From positions 1-35,994 of IMG/VR virus record IMGVR_UViG_3300022200_000161: a stretch of 35,994 bases of DNA; one strand, written 5' to 3'. The notes beneath the pieces are model-generated. The model made no database searches. It was given only the letters and a program-made list of their open reading frames with translations, and had not been told where the DNA came from. The position numbers were made by a program, and so were the translations under genes. This stretch comes from a virus. Positions 24,335-30,345 of this stretch are shown here, in pieces (the stretch's first letter is position 1; the number at the start of each line of letters is the position of its first letter).

Positions 24335-24552
24335 TTCTTAGCTCTATTTCGTTTTGCGCTTATAAACTTCTTCTCACCGTGATCGTAATCCATACCATCA
24401 CCATTGCCGTATCTACCAGCCTTACGTCTCATCTTGTTCAAGAAGGCACGGTACTTCTTACGCTCCTCTGTAGAATGGTACTTCTTATCGTACTCCTTCT
24501 TCTTGTCACGAGATGCTTTATTCTTAGCGTAATATTCTGCTGACCTACCCAT
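24331..24552 (-). CDS. small basic conserved phage protein
   Basis: A 73-aa, highly basic protein: MGRSAEYYAKNKASRDKKKE, then YHSTEERKKYRAFLNKMRRK, YGNGDGMDYDH and KKFISAKRNRAKK. The N-terminal 'YYxKNxxAxxxKKxYDxxYxxxxExxKYRxxLNKxRRK' and 'GxGxGxDxxH' pattern is a recognisable family in tailed phages (usually annotated hypothetical) that often lies near capsid or lysis genes. The Asp-His pair resembles part of an HNH fold, but the remainder is missing, so nuclease activity is not claimed. Its start shares one base with the stop of the spanin gene. Confidence 0.8.
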   Translation of the reverse strand: MGRSAEYYAKNKASRDKKKEYDKKYHSTEERKKYRAFLNKMRRKAGRYGNGDGMDYDHGEKKFISAKRNRAKK

Positions 24553-24965
24553 TAACGTCTTGATATTCTGTAGATTACAGATACAAAGGTAATGATTATA
24601 AGTAAATAGATTAACGTCTTGATCTTGTCAAAGAAGGTCTCCTTCTCTACATATAATATCTTCTCATAAGGAACCTCTACAATACTAATAATCGTATCCG
24701 AGTCGCATATGGCGTCTATAGTAATCGTGTCGTTCACCTTTACGATCTTCACCTTCAGCCTGTCCTTCACGAGAGTTATAGTATCGTGTTGCTTCATAAT
24801 CACAGTATCCGTGATAGCCACAGGTGGGCTTACAACCGTGTCCGTCACAACCAGCGTGTCTTTTACCAGAATCAATGGGTCTTTTTGCACCGCTTTCTTC
24901 AAGTGCCATTGAGCGCTGCAGCTGATTAATGAGCTTAACAGAATTAACTTTACCAGCCATTTCAT
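24552..24965 (-). CDS. unimolecular spanin candidate (lipoprotein with C-terminal TM)
   Basis: A 137-aa protein with two membrane anchors. The N-terminal lipoprotein signal is MKWLVKLILLSSLISC with lipobox L-I-S-C and lipidated Cys16. The C-terminal membrane helix is at about residues 114-132 (IKTLIYLLIIITFVSVIY), followed by basic RISRR. Between them lies a Val/Thr/Asp-rich beta-type ectodomain (DTLVVTDTVVSPPVAITDTV). A lipoprotein anchor at one end and an inner-membrane helix at the other is the defining layout of u-spanins such as T1 gp11, which fuse inner and outer membranes at the last step of lysis. Position directly after the candidate endolysin (ATGA overlap) and holin supports this. 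Confidence 0.78.
   Translation of the reverse strand: MKWLVKLILLSSLISCSAQWHLKKAVQKDPLILVKDTLVVTDTVVSPPVAITDTVIMKQHDTITLVKDRLKVKIVKVNDTITIDAICDSDTIISIVEVPYEKILYVEKETFFDKIKTLIYLLIIITFVSVIYRISRR
24584..24591 (-). promoter_or_regulatory. TACCTTTG element inside spanin gene
   Basis: A minus-strand TAnnTTTG match near the 3' end of the spanin gene, 32 nt before the ATG of the basic 73-aa gene. It may give separate expression of the genes after the lysis cassette; could be chance. Confidence 0.25.
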
Positions 24966-25450
24966 CCTACAAAATCAAAATTTCTATACGAGATACTTAC
25001 CGATTCCCCTTTCTCCAAAGCCTCAGCAATAGCAGGGTAAATTCTTTTATATGCATTGCCAGACGAACCAATGAAACCATCGCTATCACCAAAATTCGTT
25101 TGTTGACTATCACCAACAATGAGACACCCAGCAGTGTGTTCGTCAGTATTACCAGTATGAATAAGGATATACTCAAAGCCAGGCACATCACGTACCCATA
25201 ACATTCCTTTGTGCATCTCCCCATACTTCTTTAAATATCTTCCGTGAAATCCTCCAGTCGTCCGGAGAGTAATCCGATATGTTCCAGAAGGGATTCTTGT
25301 CTCCCCTGCAACTTTATCCTCTCGATGTTCGTCCTCAAGCGTATAGCATAAGAACCGTCTCTTACCTCCTGTAACGTCAAATAATAATCCATTGGTTGAA
25401 TCCTTCTGGCTGCTAAACCTCAATACCTCTAACTCCATTCCTCTCGTCAT
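24962..25450 (-). CDS. DUF5675 protein, candidate endolysin
   Basis: A 162-aa protein matching the DUF5675 pattern: LCYTLEDEHREDKVAGETRIPSG, GTYRITLRT and then VPGFEYILIHTGNTDEHTAGC-LIVG. The conserved His98, His105 and Cys109 in 'IHTGN-x4-HTAGCLIVG' resemble the His...Cys active site of L,D-transpeptidase/YkuD-type enzymes, which fits a peptidoglycan-targeted activity. It lies between a holin-like gene (4-nt overlap) and a spanin gene (4-nt overlap) and no other lysozyme or amidase is in the window, so it is the best endolysin candidate. The family assignment is from memory; the enzymatic role is inference. Confidence 0.8.
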   Translation of the reverse strand: MTRGMELEVLRFSSQKDSTNGLLFDVTGGKRRFLCYTLEDEHREDKVAGETRIPSGTYRITLRTTGGFHGRYLKKYGEMHKGMLWVRDVPGFEYILIHTGNTDEHTAGCLIVGDSQQTNFGDSDGFIGSSGNAYKRIYPAIAEALEKGESVSISYRNFDFVG

Positions 25451-25692
25451 TTCTTAGCAAATGATTCTAGACCCGCAATACCAAAACTACCAAGAGTCAC
25501 TATTACGAAAGAATTGTAAGTAAATTCATTAATCACTAAATCCTTACCAAAGAAACCGCTTCCAACATCTGCGATCATAACCAATACCATCACAGCAAAC
25601 GACATAAACCCAATAATGGTCTTCTCATTGTAACTGTTGTCGTTCTTAAAAATCTCCCCGAAGCTCATAATGCTCTTAATAAATCGTTTCAT
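25447..25692 (-). CDS. holin-like membrane protein
   Basis: An 81-aa protein with two probable membrane helices, about residues 26-46 (IIGFMSFAVMVLVMIADVGS) and 60-76 (SFVIVTLGSFGIAGLES), a basic N-terminus and a KK C-terminus. Size, topology and position at the head of a lysis cassette (holin, DUF5675 protein, spanin, each overlapping the next by 4 nt) point to a class II-type holin. Similar proteins are frequent beside DUF5675 genes in Bacteroidota phages. Confidence 0.75.
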   Translation of the reverse strand: MKRFIKSIMSFGEIFKNDNSYNEKTIIGFMSFAVMVLVMIADVGSGFFGKDLVINEFTYNSFVIVTLGSFGIAGLESFAKK

Positions 25693-25725
25693 AGTTAAAT
25701 AGTTGAATTACAATATATTATACTA

Positions 25726-25733
25726 CAAAGATA
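25726..25733 (-). promoter_or_regulatory. TATCTTTG promoter of the lysis operon
   Basis: A minus-strand perfect TAnnTTTG in the divergent control region, 34 nt upstream of the holin-like ATG (25692). It is the first promoter of the left-going late transcript. No TTG at -33. The octamer is identical to those at 739, 1093 and 18791. Confidence 0.55.
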
Positions 25734-25759
25734 CCATTTTGTTTCATACCGCTTTGGAG

Positions 25760-25776
25760 TTAAAGTAAAGCTTTAA
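25760..25776. promoter_or_regulatory. TTAAAG-N5-CTTTAA palindrome (site 1)
   Basis: A perfect inverted repeat with 6-nt arms and a 5-nt centre, placed between the minus-strand lysis promoter and the plus-strand promoter at 25780. The same arms and spacing occur at 26024-26040 and 32610-32626. Placement between divergent promoters suggests an operator for a dimeric regulator. Confidence 0.45.
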
Positions 25777-25779
25777 GTC

Positions 25780-25810
25780 TTGACAATGTCAAAAAAAAGT
25801 TGTAACTTCG
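25780..25810 (+). promoter_or_regulatory. plus-strand promoter for small RNA
   Basis: TTG (25780-25782), exactly 20 nt, then TAACTTCG (25803-25810). The -33 region is embedded in the inverted repeat TTGACAATGTCAA. The promoter at 32883-32913 has the same TTG-N20-TAACTTCG and the same TTGAnnATGTCAA block, which argues that both are real and share a factor. TAACTTCG deviates from TAnnTTTG at one position. Confidence 0.65.
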
Positions 25811-25984
25811 CTAAGTACTTAGTTAGTATACCAAAGACTAATGACATCATCATTAGTCCCCTTCACACTCACTCCGAGTCTACTGCGGTGGGCTTCCCAA
25901 AACGCCCCACCGCTCAGTTAAAATCCTTTCAGATTGACATCAAGGGCGCATCATATTCTTCCGACAAGAGTCGGTCTTTTGTTT
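25811..25984 (+). ncRNA. candidate phage small RNA (about 165-170 nt)
   Basis: A self-contained unit between a promoter and a terminator. It contains the 12-nt palindrome CTAAGTACTTAG (25811-25822); hairpin 1, GACTAATG (25836-25843) with CATTAGTC (25851-25858); hairpin 2, GCGGTGGG (25885-25892) with CCCACCGC (25906-25913); and a terminator hairpin at 25961-25974. An in-frame reading (77 aa to 26013, possible ATG at 25786) exists, but its start lies inside the promoter, upstream of the expected transcript start, so a protein is unlikely. No known RNA family is recognised. Function could be antisense regulation or sponging of host factors. Confidence 0.55.
25961..25984 (+). terminator. rho-independent terminator of small RNA
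   Basis: CCGAC (25961-25965), loop AAGA, GTCGG (25970-25974), followed by TCTTTTGTTT. Short stem but G/C-rich and directly followed by a T-rich tract. Confidence 0.65.
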
Positions 25985-26023
25985 GCCTATCCGATTCCAA
26001 ATCACCATCTTAAAACCACACAG

Positions 26024-26040
26024 TTAAAGTATCACTTTAA
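26024..26040. promoter_or_regulatory. TTAAAG-N5-CTTTAA palindrome (site 2)
   Basis: A perfect TTAAAGT-ATC-ACTTTAA inverted repeat, extended by ACA/TGT outside one mismatch. It ends 19 nt before the TTG of a plus-strand promoter candidate at 26060. Confidence 0.45.
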
Positions 26041-26059
26041 GTGTCAGAATACACAGGTC

Positions 26060-26090
26060 TTGAATTTTTATGCGAGTAATGTATATTTTG
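26060..26090 (+). promoter_or_regulatory. plus-strand promoter candidate
   Basis: TTG (26060-26062), 19 nt, then TATATTTTG (26082-26090), which is TAnnTTTG with one extra base. It would drive the first right-arm transcript towards the gene at 26452, with a leader of about 350 nt. Confidence 0.4.
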
Positions 26091-26451
26091 GGGATTATAT
26101 ACTATACTGCACGGTTCAGTTTCTAACCCAAAACAGATTATAAACCCCTACCCCCTTCCAACCTCTTAGCCAATTAGAAACTTTTAGGGTTTTTACTAGG
26201 CTTAGAGTTAAGGCTATGATTCTTGCTCGGTCTTACAGACCTCGCTATCAATCCCTTCCCTAAACCCTTAGAATTAAATCCCTTACTACTCTATGGAGAT
26301 ACTACACGAGGCTCCGACCACTTGCCGTCAGACCAGATATCTTTTTCCCCTAAAGGGAAAAAATATCTGAAAAACAACTTTTTTTTTCGAAAGTTTTGTC
26401 CCTCATTTGCAGTGTTCGACACCGAAGTCGGACATCAAAAACCTTTATGTT
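26091..26451 (+). other. long structured leader without a confident gene
   Basis: A 361-nt stretch with no ORF I accept. It contains pyrimidine-rich blocks, a GGTC-TTACA-GACC mini-hairpin near 26240, a strong 15-bp hairpin (26334-26369), a run of nine T (about 26380-26388), and a GTTCGACACCGAAGTCGG segment that can pair with itself just before the ATG at 26452. A plus-strand frame of 83 codons at 26223-26474 crosses the hairpin, has poor composition and overlaps the next gene, so I treat it as spurious. The stretch is best read as the 5' leader of the first early operon. Confidence 0.4.
26334..26369 (+). other. 15-bp hairpin in early leader
   Basis: CAGATAT-C-TTTTTCCC (26334-26349) pairs with GGGAAAAA-ATATCTG (26355-26369); a single C is bulged and the loop is CTAAA. 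A poly-T tract follows 11-12 nt downstream. It could be an attenuator, an RNase site or a stabilising leader structure. Confidence 0.55.
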
Positions 26452-26847
26452 ATGAAAGATTACACTTTCAGTGAGACTCTAGAGTTCAGAGTTAACCAAA
26501 TCAACAACGCTGTTTCAAAGAAACAGGCTCAATTCTTCTACTACAAGAAGTTTAAGAACTTACTAATCTGGAATCCAGACCTCAGCCCTGCTGAGATTGA
26601 GGCTTTCAACAAAGCCAACTTAGATTTACAATCTAAGTTGTTCGGTGATTCCCCTAAGAAGTCTTATCCTAAGACTTCTACTAAGCAACCAAGGGTTGCT
26701 TCGGCTGAAACCTCTAAATACTCACCGGAGGTGAGTAAGAATGGTCGGTCTAACAATCAAGCCAAACTAGATGCTATGATTGCTACTCTAAAGAGTAGCG
26801 CTGAGGGTATCCTTCACGCTATTGAGATAGCCGATACTATCAAGTAA
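26452..26847 (+). CDS. first early-region protein, unrecognised
   Basis: A 131-aa protein from ATG 26452 (MKDYTFSETLEFRVNQINNA). The frame stays open 15 codons upstream, but the GTTATG context favours this start. The N-terminal 60 residues are helical and aromatic-rich (QAQFFYYKKFKNLLIWNPDLSPAEIEAFNKAN). A Ser/Lys/Pro-rich, probably disordered linker follows (about 65-95), then a C-terminal helix (KLDAMIATLKSSAEGILHAIEIADTIK). No family recognised. It is the first gene after the control region, has a long structured leader and its own strong terminator, so it forms a single-gene transcription unit and may be a highly expressed early protein. Confidence 0.8.
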   Translation: MKDYTFSETLEFRVNQINNAVSKKQAQFFYYKKFKNLLIWNPDLSPAEIEAFNKANLDLQSKLFGDSPKKSYPKTSTKQPRVASAETSKYSPEVSKNGRSNNQAKLDAMIATLKSSAEGILHAIEIADTIK

Positions 26848-26854
26848 GACTTAG

Positions 26855-26882
26855 AGAGTCCCTTCGGGGACTCTTTTTTTTT
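26855..26882 (+). terminator. strong TTCG-loop terminator
   Basis: AGAGTCCC-TTCG-GGGACTCT followed by a run of T. A perfect stem with the very stable TTCG tetraloop, 8 nt after the stop of the 131-aa gene. Confidence 0.93.
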
Positions 26883-26900
26883 GTTTTTAATTCAAGTATT

Positions 26901-27167
26901 ATGATTGCTAATTGGAATAAGATAATTAATTCAGTGTCATCAGTTGATGCTAATGAGGATAATAGAATCAAAGAATCTATTAAGCGACAAGATTACAACA
27001 GAGATAGTAATCTAACTAAGGTAAGTAAGCCTAGTATAGGTCATCGGGTAAGCCAAGTTAAGCAGGCTAATAATATAGACCCGGTAAGAAGTAAGTATCT
27101 AAAGTCTAGAAGTAAGGCTCAGATAGATGACATAAGAGATGTATTGCTAAAGATAATAAATAGCTGA
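26901..27167 (+). CDS. basic hypothetical protein
   Basis: An 88-aa, Lys/Arg/Ser-rich protein (NWNKIINSVSSVDANEDNRI; KYLKSRSKAQIDDIRDVLLKII). The centre looks disordered and the C-terminus helical. No family recognised. It starts 18 nt after the T-run of the preceding terminator, and its TGA is separated by 1 nt from the next ATG (TGATATG). Confidence 0.7.
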   Translation: MIANWNKIINSVSSVDANEDNRIKESIKRQDYNRDSNLTKVSKPSIGHRVSQVKQANNIDPVRSKYLKSRSKAQIDDIRDVLLKIINS

Positions 27168-27168
27168 T

Positions 27169-27492
27169 ATGAATAGGTTTAGATTGAATAAGATAGGGTT
27201 AGGTGAAGAAGATGGTATTCAAATGGTAATATCATTGGATTGCTTTGACATAAGTATAGTAAGTCATAAGCATAGTTATGGTGGTGATGAGGGGCTATAT
27301 GAATTAGGTGTGTTTTGGGTTGATGAACCTGTATATTATAACGATACTAACTTCGATAGGAAAGAGTTTGTTAACGAGGTTGTAGGTTGGTTAGATGAGG
27401 AGGCGGTTACTGATAAGGTTAATAGGTTAATGTCGTTAGACCAATCAAGTAATAGTTTAGTGAGTGATATGTTAGATGTTTTAAGAGTATAG
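27169..27492 (+). CDS. acidic hypothetical protein
   Basis: A 107-aa acidic protein. The N-terminal half has beta character (IQMVISLDCFDISIVSHKHS...YELGVFWVDEPVYY) and the C-terminal half is helical (RKEFVNEVVGWLDEEAVTDK). No family recognised. It ends TAG-TT-ATG into the next gene, a junction used repeatedly in this arm. Confidence 0.72.
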   Translation: MNRFRLNKIGLGEEDGIQMVISLDCFDISIVSHKHSYGGDEGLYELGVFWVDEPVYYNDTNFDRKEFVNEVVGWLDEEAVTDKVNRLMSLDQSSNSLVSDMLDVLRV

Positions 27493-27494
27493 TT

Positions 27495-27800
27495 ATGACA
27501 ATAAGAGATGTAAAGAGACTGCAAGAGCAGTATGAGGTAGACTATTATCAAGATCTAATTGATAATGGTAATGCTTGGAAGATGGAAGGAGCGATAGGTA
27601 GAAGATGTATGGGCTATCTAAATGCTGGTGTTTGTTTCTTACCATTGGTAGACCACTATGATTACTGGGGCAATGAGATACCGAGTCGTAATAAAGTGGC
27701 TAATGGTAGTACAGGTAGTTTATCATTGGCTAAAGAGTTTTGGTCTGATGATATTAGGGTTACGGAGTATTTTGATTTAGAGAAACAATTATTTATTTAG
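27495..27800 (+). CDS. conserved phage protein of unknown function
   Basis: A 101-aa protein. The core 'LIDNGNAWKMEGAIGRRCMGYLNAGVCFLPLVDHYDYWGNEIPSRNKVANGSTGS' matches, from memory, a small family scattered across phages and prophages, with invariant GNAWK-EG--GR, a middle 'AG-C-L' and DYWGN-(I/V)PSR. No function is known. TAGTTATG junctions lie on both sides. Confidence 0.82.
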   Translation: MTIRDVKRLQEQYEVDYYQDLIDNGNAWKMEGAIGRRCMGYLNAGVCFLPLVDHYDYWGNEIPSRNKVANGSTGSLSLAKEFWSDDIRVTEYFDLEKQLFI

Positions 27801-27802
27801 TT

Positions 27803-28000
27803 ATGAATGCAAGAGAATTAATAGCGCAACTAACTCATTTAAGTGAGTCTAATGGTGTACACTTAGAAGATATAGAGGTATATTATAGGTTTGATTTTGA
27901 CTCAGATATAGAAGATGTAAACTATGTCTTTGAGGACATCTTTGACCAAGAGACTAATAGTGTATTGGAGTCGGTAGTATTAACAAATAAATCAGAATAG
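27803..28000 (+). CDS. small acidic hypothetical protein
   Basis: A 65-aa acidic protein (MNARELIAQLTHLSESNGVHLEDIEVYYRFDFD...). An N-terminal helix precedes a beta segment, which resembles small phage proteins of the form 'tvkeLi.~L.~lp.d.eV.v.yD', but the match is too weak to name. TAGTTATG at both junctions. Confidence 0.72.
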   Translation: MNARELIAQLTHLSESNGVHLEDIEVYYRFDFDSDIEDVNYVFEDIFDQETNSVLESVVLTNKSE

Positions 28001-28002
28001 TT

Positions 28003-28383
28003 ATGGGATTGGATATGTATTTAATGAAGCGAGTAAGAGTTAATAAAGATGAGGACTCGGTTGATACTGAATTAGTTTATTGGAGAAAAGCTAATGCTAT
28101 ACATAACTTCTTTACCAGCATTAAAGACCAACACGAAAGTTGTGAGTCTATTGAGGTTACTAAGGATATGTTAGGTATGTTATTAGATAGATGTACTATG
28201 GTATTAGAAGATAGGAGTAGGGCTGATGAGTTATTACCTACTACTAGTGGCTTCTTCTTTGGTAGTACTGAGTACGATGAGTGGTACTTTAAAAAGTTAG
28301 AAGATACAATAAGAGATATAACTCCTATACTATCTGATGGAGATATAAAAGATGGGGACTTGTACTACTTCGGTTGGTACTGA
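28003..28383 (+). CDS. conserved phage protein (MGLDMYL family)
   Basis: A 126-aa protein. It starts MGLDMYLMKR and contains YWRKANAIHNFFTS, a central helix (VTKDMLGMLLDRCTMVLEDR), then LLPTTSGFFFGSTEYDEWYF. These blocks define a widely distributed phage/prophage family without known function. The strictly kept YWRKANAIH and SGFFFGSTxYDExY suggest a binding or catalytic site. Last gene of a five-gene run; immediately followed by a large hairpin. Confidence 0.87.
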   Translation: MGLDMYLMKRVRVNKDEDSVDTELVYWRKANAIHNFFTSIKDQHESCESIEVTKDMLGMLLDRCTMVLEDRSRADELLPTTSGFFFGSTEYDEWYFKKLEDTIRDITPILSDGDIKDGDLYYFGWY

Positions 28384-28388
28384 GAATC

Positions 28389-28444
28389 TACATTGAGAAG
28401 AATTTTCGTTTGTACGAAGTACAAACAAAATTCTTTTCAATGTA
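28389..28444 (+). other. very long RNA hairpin after early operon
   Basis: Three 8-bp arms: TACATTGA (28389-28396) with TCAATGTA (28437-28444); AAGAATTT with AAATTCTT; and GTTTGTAC with GTACAAAC around a GAA loop. Together with a G-T wobble and one further T-A pair this makes about 26 base pairs with a single bulged C. It starts 5 nt after a stop codon. No long T-run follows (TAAAAAGGG), so it is not a standard terminator. Confidence 0.8.
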
Positions 28445-28480
28445 AAAAGGGAAGAAAGTTCGCCTTACCTTGAATGGAGA

Positions 28481-28497
28481 TGTCCGAAAGACGGACA
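28481..28497 (+). other. small hairpin in radC-like leader
   Basis: TGTCCG (28481-28486), loop AAAGA, CGGACA (28492-28497). It lies 25 nt before the ATG of the RadC-like gene. No canonical promoter is recognised between this and the long hairpin. Confidence 0.45.
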
Positions 28498-28522
28498 ACA
28501 ATACACAAATAAATTATATGTT

Positions 28523-28981
28523 ATGGAATTAAAGAAAGTATTTATCGGAGAAGCGGTAGTAGATTACAAGCCCGCTGATGTTGTTAATGAACTAGCAATT
28601 AGAAATAGTTCAACTGCTTATAAGATGTTCAAAGAAGTTATAGGCAATGAGATTAAAGAGAGAGAACTATTCTTAGTAGCCTATCTTAATAGAGCGAACC
28701 AAGTATTATGGACTGAGATAATGCACATTGGTGGTATTACAGGTACTCTTGTTGACAAAAGATTGATACTAAAGAAGGCGTTGGTTGGTAATTGTACTGC
28801 TATAATTGTAGCACACAACCATCCAAGTGGTGCTAAGCAACCTAGTGAGAATGATAGGAGACAAACTAAGCAACTAAAGAGTGCTTGTGATTTGCTAGAT
28901 ATAAGTTTGCTCGACCACATTATAGTAACCGAAGATGGTTTCTATTCCTTTGCCGACAATGGTGAAGGAAGTTTATCTTAA
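28523..28981 (+). CDS. radC-like: RadC-like JAMM-domain protein
   Basis: A 152-aa protein consisting of only the RadC/JAB (MPN+) domain. The zinc-site motif is complete: E48 in RELFLVAYL, H98-N-H100-P101, S108 and D111 (AHNHPSGAKQPSENDRRQT). It also has the family's GTLVDKR-x-ILKKAL and the closing 'LLDHIIVTEDGFYSF'. The N-terminal helix-hairpin-helix part of full-length RadC is absent, as in most phage, plasmid and ICE copies. Despite its name the family is not proven to act in DNA repair; a role in natural transformation or anti-restriction has been discussed. It forms a single-gene unit with its own terminator. Confidence 0.92.
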   Translation: MELKKVFIGEAVVDYKPADVVNELAIRNSSTAYKMFKEVIGNEIKERELFLVAYLNRANQVLWTEIMHIGGITGTLVDKRLILKKALVGNCTAIIVAHNHPSGAKQPSENDRRQTKQLKSACDLLDISLLDHIIVTEDGFYSFADNGEGSLS

Positions 28982-28990
28982 TTAACTAAC

Positions 28991-29017
28991 AGCCCTACCA
29001 AAATGGTGGGGCTTTTT
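28991..29017 (+). terminator. rho-independent terminator
   Basis: AGCCC-T-ACCA (28991-29000) pairs with TGGT-G-GGGCT (29004-29013) around an AAA loop; one T-G wobble. TTTTTATT follows. Located 9 nt after the RadC-like stop. Confidence 0.92.
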
Positions 29018-29040
29018 ATTAACCCTGTAAATTTAATTGT

Positions 29041-29916
29041 ATGACTAAGCAGGAAAAAGTCTTCCAAGTATTGGAAGCGACTGGATTGAATTGGACTGTT
29101 AACAAGAAAGAACTTGTATCAGTCGATGGTTTAACTACTGAATCATTCGGTATCTTCCGTAATGATAATAACAGGTGGTTAGGTACAGTAGGTAATAGAT
29201 ACGAGCCGTATCAGAATCACCAACTAGTATCTAATATGGTTGACATTACTAACGAGGTAGGTCTTGATGTTAATAGAGGCGGTACGCTTAGTAATGGTAA
29301 TAAGGTATTCTTACAGGCTGAGTTGCCTCAAGATATTGTAGGTAATAGTGGTATCAAGCGTTGGCTTACTACTACTAATAGCCACGATGGTACTAGTGCT
29401 ATTACTCTTGGGTATTCTAATATGGTTATCATATGTAGTAATACATTCCACGCTGCTAGTAAGGGTAGTAATAGATTCCGCCATACCATCAGTGCTGATG
29501 CTAACATCCAAGAGAATGTTAAACAGATCAAGATGACATTAGCTAATGAGATGCGGTTGATTGATACATTCAAGGCTATGCAGTCTACTGATATTAAAGA
29601 TGAGGCTATTGATAGAACGGTTCGTGCTATGTTTAGTATTGGATTAGATGCTAACCAAGATGACATCAGTACTCGTAAGCGTAATCAAGTAGAGACATTT
29701 AGTAATAACCTTATCACTGAGATTAATAATCACGGTAAGACTATGTGGTCGCTGTTCAATGCAGTTACTAGATACACTAACCACGAGCAGAACTTCAAGT
29801 CTATTGATGATAAGAATAATTACTTGATGAATGGTGGTGGTTTCAAACTAAGCAATACGGCTTACAATGAGATTATGAAATTTGTTGATGCTAATACCGA
29901 GGGCATCTTAATCTAA
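29041..29916 (+). CDS. DUF932 protein
   Basis: A 291-aa protein of the DUF932/phage-plasmid-like family. Typical blocks are LNWTVNKKELV, RWLGTVGNRYEPYQNHQLV, then 'GGTLSNGNKVFLQAEL', and a central TTTNSHDGTSAITLGYSNM-VIICSNT. The family is widespread in phages and plasmids; its function is not firmly known. No catalytic motif is evident. Encoded alone between two terminators, which suggests independent regulation. Confidence 0.9.
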   Translation: MTKQEKVFQVLEATGLNWTVNKKELVSVDGLTTESFGIFRNDNNRWLGTVGNRYEPYQNHQLVSNMVDITNEVGLDVNRGGTLSNGNKVFLQAELPQDIVGNSGIKRWLTTTNSHDGTSAITLGYSNMVIICSNTFHAASKGSNRFRHTISADANIQENVKQIKMTLANEMRLIDTFKAMQSTDIKDEAIDRTVRAMFSIGLDANQDDISTRKRNQVETFSNNLITEINNHGKTMWSLFNAVTRYTNHEQNFKSIDDKNNYLMNGGGFKLSNTAYNEIMKFVDANTEGILI

Positions 29917-29940
29917 CTCGGTAATAGGTTTTTGGTTGGA

Positions 29941-29970
29941 GTCCTGCCCCTTCGGGGGTGGGGCTTTTTA
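29941..29970 (+). terminator. rho-independent terminator
   Basis: The sequence can fold as CCCC-TTCG-GGGG or as the longer-loop GCCCC/GGGGC, and is followed by TTTTTATTT. Located 25 nt after the DUF932 stop. Confidence 0.88.
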
Positions 29971-29982
29971 TTTAAATGAGTT

Positions 29983-30345
29983 ATGGAAAAGATTTATACA
30001 AAGAAAGACATAGTCCGTAAGTGGGCTAGAAAATGCAACATTACCGGTGAAGGTATGAATGAAGGCTGGTGTTGGGGCGATGGTGATTTCTATACTAAGT
30101 ATGAGAAAGATACCATAGAAGAAATAAGATATAGAGATACATCATTAGACTTAGACCTAGATTATAGTAAGATGAGTGATGATGAACTGCTTGATCTATA
30201 CTTTGTGAACAATATATTTTATTGGACTGAATGGGATGATGATGAAGATATTATGTACGCTGAGATGAGCGATGGTAATGTGATAAAGTTAAGTCAAATA
30301 GAAAGTGAACCAACGTACTTTAATTTAAATAAGTTATATGAATAA
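29983..30345 (+). CDS. very acidic hypothetical protein
   Basis: A 120-aa protein with strong acidic bias in its centre and C-terminal half (DLDLDYSKMSDDELLDLYF, EWDDDEDIMYAEMSDGNVI). The N-terminus (YTKKDIVRKWARKCNITGE) is basic. No family recognised. Highly acidic small phage proteins sometimes act as DNA mimics, but nothing specific supports that here. Its stop overlaps the next start by 8 nt. Confidence 0.72.
   Translation: MEKIYTKKDIVRKWARKCNITGEGMNEGWCWGDGDFYTKYEKDTIEEIRYRDTSLDLDLDYSKMSDDELLDLYFVNNIFYWTEWDDDEDIMYAEMSDGNVIKLSQIESEPTYFNLNKLYE

Noticed and set aside
24331-24552. HNH endonuclease
   Set aside because: Only a partial D-x-H motif is present; the remaining HNH residues are missing.
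24685-24960. Alternative minus-strand 91-codon frame within the spanin gene
   Set aside because: Nested overlapping o-spanins occur in phages, but this frame has no lipobox or membrane segment, while the main frame already has both anchors of a u-spanin.
25786-26013. Plus-strand frame of about 75 codons covering the small RNA region
   Set aside because: Its start lies within the promoter, upstream of the expected transcript start, composition is poor, and the terminator hairpin interrupts it.
26223-26474. Plus-strand 83-codon frame in the early leader
   Set aside because: It crosses the 15-bp hairpin and poly-T run, overlaps the start of the next gene out of frame and has no family resemblance.
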